This document shows positions 1 through 6,867 of a stretch of DNA of 11,692 nucleotides, one piece after another (position 1 is the first letter of the stretch; the number at the start of each line of letters is the position of its first letter). The position numbers and the translations under genes were made by a program. This stretch comes from a bacterium (GTDB lineage Bacteria; Oederibacteriota; JAJYGY01): NCBI GenBank assembly GCA_021790555.1, contig JAJYGY010000065.1, positions 1-11,692 of the forward strand, given 5' to 3'. Below the pieces are notes generated by a model, which saw only the letters and a program-made list of their open reading frames with translations, was not told where the DNA came from and did not search any database.

Positions 1-105
1 GAACGCGCCCGGAAAGGCCGCGTAGCGGAGGGGCGGGAAATCAAAGGCCTCGCGGAAGGCGGGAAGCCCGGGAAAGCCGCTTCCCGGGCGGCGGGATGTC
101 CGGGG
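1..105. other. left-edge intergenic segment, unassigned
   Basis: No gene can be supported between the DUF366 stop codon and the window edge. The minus-strand frame in register with that stop stays open for 35 codons to position 1. It reads like protein near the edge (for example AFREAFDFPPLRY) but has no ATG, GTG or TTG. On the plus strand, one frame closes at a TAG at 23-25 and could be the tail of a convergent gene. Neither reading can be decided from this sequence. Confidence 0.3.
66..89. repeat. perfect 9-bp inverted repeat (hairpin) downstream of the DUF366 gene
   Basis: GCCCGGGAA at 66-74 is the exact reverse complement of TTCCCGGGC at 81-89, with a 6-nt loop. It begins 17 nt after the stop codon of the last operon gene. 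Neither side has a run of T, so it is not a canonical intrinsic terminator. It could be a 3'-end stabilising or weak termination hairpin, or chance in GC-rich DNA. Confidence 0.4.
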
Positions 106-663
106 CTAGGCTGTCCCCCGCACCTTGCAGCGGTCCATCCACACGTCCTCGCATTCCTCGCGGTAGCGCAGCAGCAGGGCCTGGGCCAGGGTGGGGGCGT
201 CGAGGTTGAAGTCGCGCAGGCCCTTGGCCTTCACCGGCGCGCCCTCCGCGTCCACGTTGATGCCGAAATGGATCTTGCAGGACACCGGGGTCCGCGTGGC
301 GATGGAGACGCTGATCTTGGCGTCCCCGTCCCAAAGGTCGTTCCCCCGCCTCTCCACGGCCAGCCTCCCCAGGCGGCGGTTCAGCTCGTCCTGGGCCAGG
401 GCCGTCAGGGCCCGCTGCTTCCACACGGCCTTCTCCAGATCCATGTCGAAATGCTCGGCGATGAAGTGCAGCATGCGCCGGGAAAAGATGAAGGCGCCCG
501 CCTTGGCGTCGGCCAGGTCCACCAGCTGGTCCACCTCGACCCGGCAGGGGCCCTCGAAGGCCACGATGGAATCGCCCTGCAGGTCGAACTGGCGGAATGC
601 CCACAGCGACTTCAGCGGCTCGCCGTCGTAGAGGATCTCCTTTTCCACGTATTTGAACTTCAC
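106..663 (-). CDS. DUF366 family protein
   Basis: This 185-residue protein resembles the DUF366 family (PF04017), small proteins of unknown function from archaea and some bacteria. The assignment rests on the overall pattern: an N-terminal FKYVEKEILYDGEPL strand region, GDSIVAFEGPC near residues 30-40, DAKAG near 52-56, and MLHFIAEHFDMD near 64-75. No catalytic motif is recognised and no function is proposed. There is no signal peptide or membrane segment, so it is probably cytosolic. The GTG start at 661-663 is preceded by a GGAGGG ribosome binding site and overlaps the murI stop as GTGA, which indicates translational coupling. It appears to be the last gene of the amino-acid operon. An upstream extension of the frame exists but runs antisense-free through murI in another frame and is not protein-like. 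Confidence 0.75.
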   Translation of the reverse strand: MKFKYVEKEILYDGEPLKSLWAFRQFDLQGDSIVAFEGPCRVEVDQLVDLADAKAGAFIFSRRMLHFIAEHFDMDLEKAVWKQRALTALAQDELNRRLGRLAVERRGNDLWDGDAKISVSIATRTPVSCKIHFGINVDAEGAPVKAKGLRDFNLDAPTLAQALLLRYREECEDVWMDRCKVRGTA

Positions 664-1526
664 CGGACCCTCCCCCGCCTTCCGGCGGAAGGCCCGCCGG
701 CCTCCACCCCCGGGCCGGCCTGGCTCACCGGCGGCAGCCGGGGCCCCAGGAAGCGGCGGGCCACCTGCACGAACTTTTCCGGCACGTCCGAGACGAAGAA
801 GCGGTGGTCCGAGACCGGCCGGGGGGCGCCCTCGGCCAGAAGCCCGGCCTCCCCCAGGACGGCCTTCACCTGGGAGGCGGTTTCGCGGGCCGAATCCACC
901 AGCCTCACGCCGGGCCCCATCACGCGGGCGATGGGGGCCTTGAGCAGGGGGTAATGGGTGCACCCCAGGAGCAGGGTGTCGACTCCCCGCGCCTTCAGCG
1001 GCGCGAGGTAGGCGCGGGCGATCTGCAGGGAGGCGGGGTGCGAGGTCCAGCCCTCCTCCACCAGGGGAACGAAGAGCGGGCAGGCCCGGCCGAAAACCCG
1101 GAGGCCGGGGTCCAGCGAGGCCAGGGCCGCCTCGTAGACCCCCGAGGCGATGGTGGCCGAGGTGCCGATGACGCCGATGCGGCCGCCCCGGCTGCCCTGG
1201 CGGGCGGCCCGGGCGCCCGGCTCGATGACGCCCACCACCGGAACCCTGGCTGCCCGGCGCAGCGAGGGCAGGCAGTAGGCCGAGGAACTGTTGCAGGCGA
1301 CCACCAGCATCTTGATGTCCTGGGTGGCCAGGAAGGCGGCGTTTTCCGAGCCGAAGCGCACCAGGGTCTCGGGCGCCTTGTTGCCGTAGGGGAAGCGGGC
1401 CGTGTCGCCGAAATAGACCACCTTCTCGGCAGGCATCTGGCGGAAGATTTCCCTCACCACCGTCAGGCCGCCCACCCCGGAATCGAAGACCCCGATGGCC
1501 TTTCCCGCGCCCCCGGACCTCCTCAC
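660..1526 (-). CDS. murI: glutamate racemase
   Basis: MurI converts L-glutamate to D-glutamate in the cytosol for peptidoglycan stem peptides. At 288 residues it is slightly longer than the usual 260-270, through a short N-terminal lead and a low-complexity Gly/Arg-rich tail of about 20 residues. All family landmarks are visible: GVFDSGVGGLTVV (residues 12-24, with Asp15), YFGDTARFPYG (38-48), the first catalytic cysteine in VACNSSSA (Cys78), and the second in LLGCTHYPLL (Cys189). The start is the GTG at 1524-1526. It overlaps the cimA TGA as GTGA, is in frame, and is the only start codon just upstream of the conserved IGVFDSG motif. The next gene starts inside the murI stop in the same way. 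Overlaps on both sides imply co-translation with cimA and the DUF366 gene. The family assignment is secure; the start is likely. Confidence 0.95.
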   Translation of the reverse strand: MRRSGGAGKAIGVFDSGVGGLTVVREIFRQMPAEKVVYFGDTARFPYGNKAPETLVRFGSENAAFLATQDIKMLVVACNSSSAYCLPSLRRAARVPVVGVIEPGARAARQGSRGGRIGVIGTSATIASGVYEAALASLDPGLRVFGRACPLFVPLVEEGWTSHPASLQIARAYLAPLKARGVDTLLLGCTHYPLLKAPIARVMGPGVRLVDSARETASQVKAVLGEAGLLAEGAPRPVSDHRFFVSDVPEKFVQVARRFLGPRLPPVSQAGPGVEAGGPSAGRRGRVR

Positions 1527-3109
1527 TTGGCCTTGTCCTTCAACAGCTTGTATTCCAGCGAATCCACCAGGGCCTCCCAGCAGGCCTCGATGATGTTCTC
1601 GTGCACCCCCACGGTGCACCAGGTCTCGCCGCCGTCGCTGGTTTCCATCAGCACGCGCACCCGCGAGGCCGTGGCCTCCTTGGCGTTGAGCACGCGCACC
1701 TTGAAGTCCACCAGGTGCGTCCGGGCCAGCCCGGGGTAGAAGTCGGCCAGGGCCTTGCGCAGGGCGTTGTCCAGGGCGTTGACGGGGCCGTTGCCCTCGG
1801 CCACGGTGTGGCGGCGCTCGCCCTTCACCGTCACCTTGATGGTGGCCTCGGCCAGCGGGTTCTCCGGTCCCCTGCGGCTGGCGGTCACGTGGTAGCTTTC
1901 CAGCTCGAAAAAGCGCCGGTGGGTGCCCATCACCTTGCGCAGCAGCAGCTGGAAGGACGCGTCGGCCCCCTCGAACTGGTAGCCCTGCAGCTCCAGCTGC
2001 TTCACCTTCTCGATCACCTGGCGGGTCTGGGGGGAATCCTTCTCCAGCTTGTAGCCGAACTGCTGGGCCTTGGTCAGCACCGAGGCGGCCCCGGCCTGCT
2101 CCGAGATGAGCACCCGCCGGGCGTTGCCCACGGTTTCGGGACGGACGTGCTCGTAGGAAAGGGGCGTCTTGGTGACGGCGTGGGAATGCACCCCGGCCTT
2201 GTGGGCGAAGGCCGAAAAGCCCACGTAAGCCTGGTGGTCGTCCACGCCGGTGTTGGCCACGGTGGAGACGAAGCGCGACAGCTCGGTGAGGCGGGTGAGG
2301 CTCTTGTCGTTGATCCTGCGCATGGAGAAGCCGAGCTTCATCCGGAGGTTGGGGATCAGGGAGATCAGGTTGGCGTTGCCGCAGCGCTCCCCCAGCCCGT
2401 TGATGGTCCCCTGCACCTGGCGGACACCCTGGCGCACGGCCGCCAGGGTGTTGGCCACGGCCAGTTCGGCGTCGTTGTGGCAGTGGATGCCCAGCTTCGC
2501 CCCCTGGAACTGCGCCCCCACCTCGGCCACCACCCGGGCCACCTCCTCGGGCAGGCTGCCGCCGTTGGTGTCGCACAGCACCACCCAGTCGGCCCTGGCG
2601 TCCACGGCCGCCTTCAGGGTCTGCAGCGCGTAGGAGGGGTTCCGTCGGTAGCCGTCGAAGAAGTGCTCGGCGTCGTAGATGACCTCCTTCTTTTTCGACT
2701 TCAGGAAGGCCACGCTCTCCTGGATCATGCGCAGGTTCTCCTCCAGGGAGACCCCCAGCACCTCGGTGGCGTGGAAATCCCAGCTCTTCCCGAAGATGCA
2801 CACCGCCGGCGTGCCGGCCTCCACCAGGCCGGCCAGCCCGGGGTCCTCCTCCACCTTGTGGCGGGCCCGCCGGGTGGAGCCGAAGGCCACCAGGGTGGCG
2901 TGCTTCAGGTTCAGCTTTTTGGCCCGGTGGAAGAACTCCACGTCCTTGGCGTTGACCCCCGAGAAGGGCCAGCCCCCCTCGATGTAGTCCACCCCGAATT
3001 CGTCGAGCTTCTCGGCGATGGCCAGCTTGTCCTCCACGGAAAAGCTGATCTCCTCGCCCTGCGAACCGTCGCGCAGGGTGGTGTCAAAGATGGAGATGTT
3101 CTCGTTCAT
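1523..3109 (-). CDS. cimA: (R)-citramalate synthase
   Basis: CimA condenses pyruvate and acetyl-CoA to (R)-citramalate, the first step of the threonine-independent isoleucine route. The 528-residue length matches the long CimA subfamily (TIGR00977), not homocitrate synthase. Visible motifs are DTTLRDG (9-15), IEGGWP (43-48), DTNGG (180-184), the metal-binding HCHND (209-213), and GERCGNANL (240-248). A LeuA-type C-terminal regulatory/dimerisation domain starts near residue 400 and contains the GNGPVNALDNALRKAL pattern; in this family it usually mediates end-product inhibition. The loop after IEGGWP reads FSGVNAKD where many relatives have GSNPKD, a small local difference. The ATG at 3107-3109 has only a weak Shine-Dalgarno sequence. 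The gene sits 28 nt after the miniprotein gene and overlaps murI by 4 nt. Isopropylmalate synthase is the main alternative, but the sequence pattern favours CimA. Confidence 0.93.
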   Translation of the reverse strand: MNENISIFDTTLRDGSQGEEISFSVEDKLAIAEKLDEFGVDYIEGGWPFSGVNAKDVEFFHRAKKLNLKHATLVAFGSTRRARHKVEEDPGLAGLVEAGTPAVCIFGKSWDFHATEVLGVSLEENLRMIQESVAFLKSKKKEVIYDAEHFFDGYRRNPSYALQTLKAAVDARADWVVLCDTNGGSLPEEVARVVAEVGAQFQGAKLGIHCHNDAELAVANTLAAVRQGVRQVQGTINGLGERCGNANLISLIPNLRMKLGFSMRRINDKSLTRLTELSRFVSTVANTGVDDHQAYVGFSAFAHKAGVHSHAVTKTPLSYEHVRPETVGNARRVLISEQAGAASVLTKAQQFGYKLEKDSPQTRQVIEKVKQLELQGYQFEGADASFQLLLRKVMGTHRRFFELESYHVTASRRGPENPLAEATIKVTVKGERRHTVAEGNGPVNALDNALRKALADFYPGLARTHLVDFKVRVLNAKEATASRVRVLMETSDGGETWCTVGVHENIIEACWEALVDSLEYKLLKDKAK

Positions 3110-3137
3110 GTCGGTCCCGCGGAGAAAGGAAGGGATG

Positions 3138-3287
3138 TCACTTGGTTCCGGGGCCCAGGAAGAGCGCGGCGGCGACCGCGTAGGCGGCCACCAGCACCAC
3201 CGCCAGGATGCCCAGCACCGTCAGGTGCCAGCCGCGGGGAAAATCCTCGCCGTCGAATACGGCCTTTTTTTCCTCAGGCTTGTTCAT
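3138..3287 (-). CDS. 49-residue single-pass membrane miniprotein, unknown function
   Basis: A short frame between lysC and cimA encodes 49 residues. It has a charged N-terminal half (MNKPEEKKAVFDGEDFPRG) and one hydrophobic stretch of about 24 residues (about 21-44, HLTVLGILAVVLVAAYAVAA onward), then a short GPGTK tail. This predicts one membrane helix. ATG at 3285-3287 overlaps the end of lysC by 14 nt, and the stop at 3138-3140 lies 28 nt before cimA. The gene therefore fills the gap between two tightly packed genes and accounts for their spacing. No family is recognised. The Shine-Dalgarno sequence is poor, so translation probably depends on coupling to lysC. It could be a chance frame, but the clean charged/hydrophobic architecture and placement argue that it is real. 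Confidence 0.62.
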   Translation of the reverse strand: MNKPEEKKAVFDGEDFPRGWHLTVLGILAVVLVAAYAVAAALFLGPGTK

Positions 3288-4509
3288 GGACCGGCGCCGC
3301 CCCGAGCTTGAACTTTTCGTGGATGGCGCGGACGGCCTCCTCGGTGTCGGATTCGGCCACCACGCACGAAATCTTGATCTCCGAGGTGGAGATCATCTGG
3401 ATGTTGATGCCGCGCGCGGCCAGGGCCTCGAACATCTGGGCCGCCACGCCGGAATAGGACCGCATCCCCACGCCCACGGCCGAGACCTTGGCGATCTTCT
3501 CGTCGACCTGCACGCCCACGGCCCCCAGCTCGCGGGCCACCGATTCCAGGGCCTGCTGGGCCTTCTTCAGGTCCCCCTTGGCGACGGTGAAGGAAAGGTT
3601 GGTCACCCCCTCCTCGGAGGTGTCCTGGATGATCATGTCCACGTTGAGGAAGTGCGCCGCCAGCGCCTTGAAGATGACGGCGGCGATGCCGGGCTTGTCC
3701 TTGATGCCCAGGACCGTCAGCTTGGCCTCGTCCTTGTTGTAGGTGACCCCCGAAATCAGCAGCTTTTCCATCGCGTTCCCCTCCTCCGTGATCAGCGTGC
3801 CGGGATGGTCGTGGAAGGTGGAGCGCACGTGCACCTTCACCCGGTTGTTCTTGGCGAATTCGACCGAACGGGAATTCAGCACCTGGGCCCCCAGGCTGGA
3901 CATCTCCAGCATCTCGTCGTAGGAGATGCTTTCCAGCTTGCGGGCGTCGCGCACCAGGCGCGGGTTGGCGGTGTAGACCCCGTCCACGTCCTTGTAGAAC
4001 TCGCAGACCTCGGCCCCCAGCGAGGAGGCCAGGGCCACGGCCGTCAGGTCCGAGCCGCCGCGGCCCAGGGTGGTGATGTCCTCCTCCTCCGTCTGGCCCT
4101 GGAAGCCCGCCACGATGACGATCTTGCCCAGGCGGATGGCCTTGCGGATCTTCTCGTCGCCGATCTTGACGATGCGGGCCCGGCCGTGGACGTCGTCGGT
4201 GATGATGCCCACCTGCGGCCCGGTGAAGGAGATGGCGTCGTGGCCCAGGGCCTTGATGGCGATGGCCAGCAGGGCGATGGACTGCTGTTCCCCGGTGGCC
4301 AGCAGGACGTCCATCTCCCTTTCGTCCGGCTCGTCGGTGATCTGCCGGGCCAGCGAGATGAGGTCGTCGGTGGTGTCGCCGGGCGCCGAGACCACCACCA
4401 CCAGGTCGTGCCCCTGGTCCCTGTTCTTGACGATGCGCGCCGCCACCCCCCTCATCAGTTCCGGGGTGGCCACGGAGGAACCGCCGTACTTTTGGACGAT
4501 CAAGGCCAA
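3274..4509 (-). CDS. lysC: aspartokinase (ACT-regulated, LysC type)
   Basis: Aspartokinase phosphorylates L-aspartate with ATP, the committed step to threonine, methionine, lysine and diaminopimelate. The 411 residues match the Bacillus/Corynebacterium-type monofunctional enzyme. KYGGSSV (7-13) is the ATP/substrate-binding signature, with Ser replacing the more usual Thr at residue 11. GRGGSDLTAVALA and FYKDVDGVYTANPR follow in the kinase domain. Two C-terminal ACT domains (about 262-335 and 345-410) carry the feedback site, with LGIKDKPGIAA and VGVGMRSYSGVAA cores. The start is taken as TTG at 4507-4509, giving the family-typical MALIVQKYGG. A GGGGAGGG site lies 11 nt upstream. A nearby ATG (4518-4520) is out of frame. 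The gene lies 40 nt after the ApgM-like gene, and a small hairpin occupies part of that gap. An internal start probably yields a second product. Confidence 0.95.
   Translation of the reverse strand: MALIVQKYGGSSVATPELMRGVAARIVKNRDQGHDLVVVVSAPGDTTDDLISLARQITDEPDEREMDVLLATGEQQSIALLAIAIKALGHDAISFTGPQVGIITDDVHGRARIVKIGDEKIRKAIRLGKIVIVAGFQGQTEEEDITTLGRGGSDLTAVALASSLGAEVCEFYKDVDGVYTANPRLVRDARKLESISYDEMLEMSSLGAQVLNSRSVEFAKNNRVKVHVRSTFHDHPGTLITEEGNAMEKLLISGVTYNKDEAKLTVLGIKDKPGIAAVIFKALAAHFLNVDMIIQDTSEEGVTNLSFTVAKGDLKKAQQALESVARELGAVGVQVDEKIAKVSAVGVGMRSYSGVAAQMFEALAARGINIQMISTSEIKISCVVAESDTEEAVRAIHEKFKLGAAPVHEQA
3769..3787 (-). promoter_or_regulatory. internal ribosome binding site and ATG in lysC (beta-subunit start)
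   Basis: Inside lysC, GGAGGAGGGG (3778-3787) precedes an in-frame ATG at 3769-3771 by 6 nt, a stronger site than the one at the gene's own start. Translation from here would give 165 residues (from Met247) containing just the two ACT domains. Bacillus and Corynebacterium lysC make their beta subunit from an in-frame start at the equivalent place, just before the (I/T)GVxxxKxEAKxTVLGI segment. Use of the site here is inferred. Confidence 0.72.
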
Positions 4510-4534
4510 CTTCTTTGCATCCCTCCCCTGTGGT

Positions 4535-4548
4535 GGGCCTTCCGGCCC
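4535..4548 (-). repeat. small GNRA-loop hairpin before lysC
   Basis: On the minus strand, GGGCC-GGAA-GGCCC forms a 5-bp all-GC stem closed by a GGAA (GNRA) tetraloop. It lies just after the stop of the ApgM-like gene and just upstream of the lysC Shine-Dalgarno sequence (4521-4528). It has no U-run, so it is not a terminator. It might act as a processing or stabilising element, or be chance. Confidence 0.35.
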
Positions 4549-4549
4549 G

Positions 4550-5734
4550 TCAGGCCCTCAGGAAGCGGTCCATCAGGCTCCAGCCTTCCTTCTCGAAGAC
4601 GCCGGTCTTGGCGGCCGAGGCCTCGTCGAAGGGGGCCCCGCCCTCCCTGGGCGCGGTCGAATCAAAAATAAGGTAGGGCACCGGCTCCAGGGCGTGGGTT
4701 TTCAGCTCGCAGGGCGTGGGGTGGTCCGGAATGACCATCAGCCGGAACTCCTGGCCCTCCAGGCCCTTCAGCAGGGCGCCCACCACCTGGTCGTCGATCA
4801 GCTCGATGGCCTTCACCTTGGTGAGGGGCTCGCCCTTGTGGCCGGCCTCGTCGGTGGCCTCCAGGTGCACGAAGAGGAAGTCGCGCTTCTTCAGCGCCTT
4901 CAGCCCGGCCTCGGCCTTGCCCGCGAAGTTGCTGTCGATCCAGCCCGTGGCCCCGGGAACCTCCACCACGTCCAGCCCGGTGGCGCGGCCCAGGCCCTTG
5001 ATCAGGTCCACGGCCGAAATCACCGTCCCTTCCATTCCGTGTCGGTCCTTGAAGGCCGGCAATTCCATGCCCTTGCCCTGGCCCCACAGCCAGATCATGT
5101 TGGCCGTCTTCCTGCCTTCCCGGCGCCGGTCCCGGTTGACCTCGTGGCCCTCCAGCAGGAGGGCGCTGTCCTGCATCAGGCGGGCCAGGTCGGAGCCCTT
5201 GCTGCCCTTGGGCAGGTGGGGCTGGATGGGCTGCCCGGAGATGTCGTGGGGCGGGGTGCACTTGGCCCCCTCGAACCCCGCTCCCTTCAGCACCAGCAGG
5301 TGGCGGTACTGGGTGCCCAGGTGGAAGCGGGCCTTGTCGCTCCCCAGCCGCTCGTTGAGCATGCGGATGAGGGGCTTGGCGTCCTCGGTGGAAAGGTGCC
5401 CGGCGCTGTAGTCCTCCATCAGGCCGTCCTTCACGTGCACGAAATTGCAGCGGAAGGCCACCTCGCCCTTCCCCAGCTTCACCCCCAGGTTGAGGGCCTC
5501 CAGGGGGGCGCGGCCGGAATAGTAGCGGCGGGGGTCGTAGCCCAGCACGGCCAGGTTGCCCACGTCGGACCCCATGGGAAGCTCGGGCACGCCCGTGTTG
5601 GCCAGGCCCTGCTCGCCCCGCGAGGCAAGCCCGTCCATGTGGGGCTTGGCGGCCGCCTGCATGGGGGTCCTCCCGCCCAGGGCCTCCTGGGGGTGGTCGG
5701 ACATCCCGTCACAAAGCACCACGACGTATTTCAT
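4550..5734 (-). CDS. apgM: ApgM-like cofactor-independent phosphoglycerate mutase family protein, probable homoserine kinase
   Basis: This 394-residue protein belongs to the archaeal-type cofactor-independent phosphoglycerate mutase branch of the alkaline phosphatase superfamily. Metal-site residues are visible: Asp9 in VVVLCDGMSD, nucleophile-position Ser56 in PMGSDVGNLAVLGYDP, Asp295 and His299 in HLEATDEAGHKG, Asp337-His338 in IPDHPTPC, and His347. NMIWLWGQGKG is typical of the subgroup named 'proposed homoserine kinase' (TIGR02535). Members of that subgroup lie next to threonine genes in genomes without a GHMP-type ThrB. Here it lies between hom-thrC and lysC, and no thrB is in the cluster. 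The likely reaction is therefore homoserine plus ATP to O-phosphohomoserine; 2-/3-phosphoglycerate mutase is the alternative. ATG at 5732-5734 has GGAGAG 9 nt upstream and starts 2 nt after the TPR gene stop. Superfamily assignment is secure; the substrate is inferred. Confidence 0.88.
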   Translation of the reverse strand: MKYVVVLCDGMSDHPQEALGGRTPMQAAAKPHMDGLASRGEQGLANTGVPELPMGSDVGNLAVLGYDPRRYYSGRAPLEALNLGVKLGKGEVAFRCNFVHVKDGLMEDYSAGHLSTEDAKPLIRMLNERLGSDKARFHLGTQYRHLLVLKGAGFEGAKCTPPHDISGQPIQPHLPKGSKGSDLARLMQDSALLLEGHEVNRDRRREGRKTANMIWLWGQGKGMELPAFKDRHGMEGTVISAVDLIKGLGRATGLDVVEVPGATGWIDSNFAGKAEAGLKALKKRDFLFVHLEATDEAGHKGEPLTKVKAIELIDDQVVGALLKGLEGQEFRLMVIPDHPTPCELKTHALEPVPYLIFDSTAPREGGAPFDEASAAKTGVFEKEGWSLMDRFLRA

Positions 5735-5736
5735 GT

Positions 5737-6867
5737 TCAGTCGCTCTCCGGCGTGGGCGTGGGTTTGGGCACGTGCGAGACGAAATAGGCGCTGGCCTTC
5801 TTGATCTGGGCCAGGCCCAGCCTGGCCTCGGCGTTGCGCTTGTCCAGCTTCAGCGCCGTCTTGTAGGCCGCGATGGCCTTGGGGTAGTCCAGGTAGGCCT
5901 GCTCGGCCTGGCCCAGGGCCACCCAGGCGTCCACGAAATCGGGCTGGTATCCCGTGGCCAGGCGGAACTGGTCGATGGCCCGCTCCACCTCGCTGTGCCG
6001 CACGTTCTCCTGGAGCGGGAAGCCCGTCCCCGCCTCGGCGGTGGAGGTCAGGCTGGCCGAATTCACCATCCTCGCCCGGGCGAAGACCACCTGGCCCAGG
6101 TCGTAATGGCCGCCGGCGAACTTGGGGTCCACGTTGACCGACTGCAGGCAGTCGCTCAGGGCCAGGTCCCAGTCCCCGTCGTGCCAGTGGCTGACCCCGC
6201 GGTTGGCCCAGGCCTCGGCGTACTGGGGGTTCAGGTTGATGGCGTCGGTGAACTGCCCGATGGCGGCCGGATAGCGCCCGATCAGGTCGTAGAGCCGGCC
6301 CAGCTCGTTGTGGGCCTCCGAAAAGTCCCCGTCCATGGCCACGGCCGCCTCCTCCTGGGCGATGGCGGGGCCGAAGTCCTGCGCCTCGGGCTTTCTTTTC
6401 AGTTCCTGGCGCTTCAGCACCAGGCCGTAGCGGTAGTGGGTCAGGGTGACGGCCTCGAGGTCGTTCATGGGCTGGATGGCGAGGGCGCGCTGGTAGAGCA
6501 TCTCGGCGTCCTTGTCCTTCTTCAGCAGCTCGTATCCCCGGCCGATGTCGTAGGCCGCGCGGGTGTAGCGCGGGTTGAGGAAGTAGGCCTTCTTGAACTG
6601 GGTCACCGCGTCGACGATGTCGCCCATGTTGAACAGGCACTCGCCCAGCGCGTCGTAGGCCTGGTAGTAGTCGCTCTCCTCGCCGATGGCCTTGCGGAAC
6701 TGCCTGGCCCCGCCGCTCCAGTTGCCCTTCTGGATGGCGTCGGCCCCGGCCGCGTAGTAGTCCTGGGCCTGCTGCGACAGCGCCCGGGCCTGGGCAAGCG
6801 GCATCCACAGGGCCAGCCCCAGCAGGGGGGCCAGGCGACGGAGGGACCGGCTGGGCGTCTTGTTCAC
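5737..6867 (-). CDS. secreted tetratricopeptide repeat protein
   Basis: This 376-residue protein has an N-terminal signal peptide: a basic lead with Arg-Arg, a hydrophobic core around LAPLLGLALWMPLA, and likely cleavage after AQA or ARA near residues 27-29. About eight TPR units follow, for example YQAYDALGECLFNMGDIVDA, SEAHNELGRLYDLIGRYPAA, AEAWANRGVSHWHDGDWDLA and VDAWVALGQAEQAYLDYPKA. Two units carry insertions (after the fourth and seventh helices). The tail is rich in Pro, Thr and Glu. TPRs are protein-protein scaffolds; no catalytic domain or lipobox is seen, so it is probably a soluble envelope or periplasmic protein. The start is GTG at 6865-6867, with AGGAGG 5 nt upstream. An alternative ATG at 6898-6900 overlaps the thrC stop and would add 11 residues before the signal peptide. 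Its position between thrC and the ApgM-like gene is unexplained. Confidence 0.85.
   Translation of the reverse strand: MNKTPSRSLRRLAPLLGLALWMPLAQARALSQQAQDYYAAGADAIQKGNWSGGARQFRKAIGEESDYYQAYDALGECLFNMGDIVDAVTQFKKAYFLNPRYTRAAYDIGRGYELLKKDKDAEMLYQRALAIQPMNDLEAVTLTHYRYGLVLKRQELKRKPEAQDFGPAIAQEEAAVAMDGDFSEAHNELGRLYDLIGRYPAAIGQFTDAINLNPQYAEAWANRGVSHWHDGDWDLALSDCLQSVNVDPKFAGGHYDLGQVVFARARMVNSASLTSTAEAGTGFPLQENVRHSEVERAIDQFRLATGYQPDFVDAWVALGQAEQAYLDYPKAIAAYKTALKLDKRNAEARLGLAQIKKASAYFVSHVPKPTPTPESD

Noticed and set aside
66..89. Intrinsic terminator for the amino-acid operon
   Set aside because: The stem is perfect, but neither side has a T-run, so it is listed only as an inverted repeat.
660..2801. 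Apparent 713-codon frame that would fuse an unknown domain to glutamate racemase
   Set aside because: The part upstream of 1526 is an out-of-frame shadow of cimA. MurI starts at the GTG overlapping the cimA stop.
1601..3457. Very long plus-strand open frame (over 600 codons) antisense to cimA and the start of the lysC end
   Set aside because: Its translation is low-complexity (Leu/His/Gly/Val-rich) and matches no family. It mirrors GC-rich third positions of the real minus-strand genes.
4501..4520. Upstream mini-frame starting at the ATG at 4518-4520 that overlaps the lysC start
   Set aside because: It encodes only six residues and the Shine-Dalgarno sequence abuts its ATG with no spacer. 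It is most likely incidental, and the TTG fits the conserved aspartokinase N-terminus.
3208..5788. Further long plus-strand frames antisense to lysC and the ApgM-like gene
   Set aside because: They cover clear conserved enzymes on the other strand, have no ribosome binding sites, and have compositions typical of antisense shadows in GC-rich DNA.
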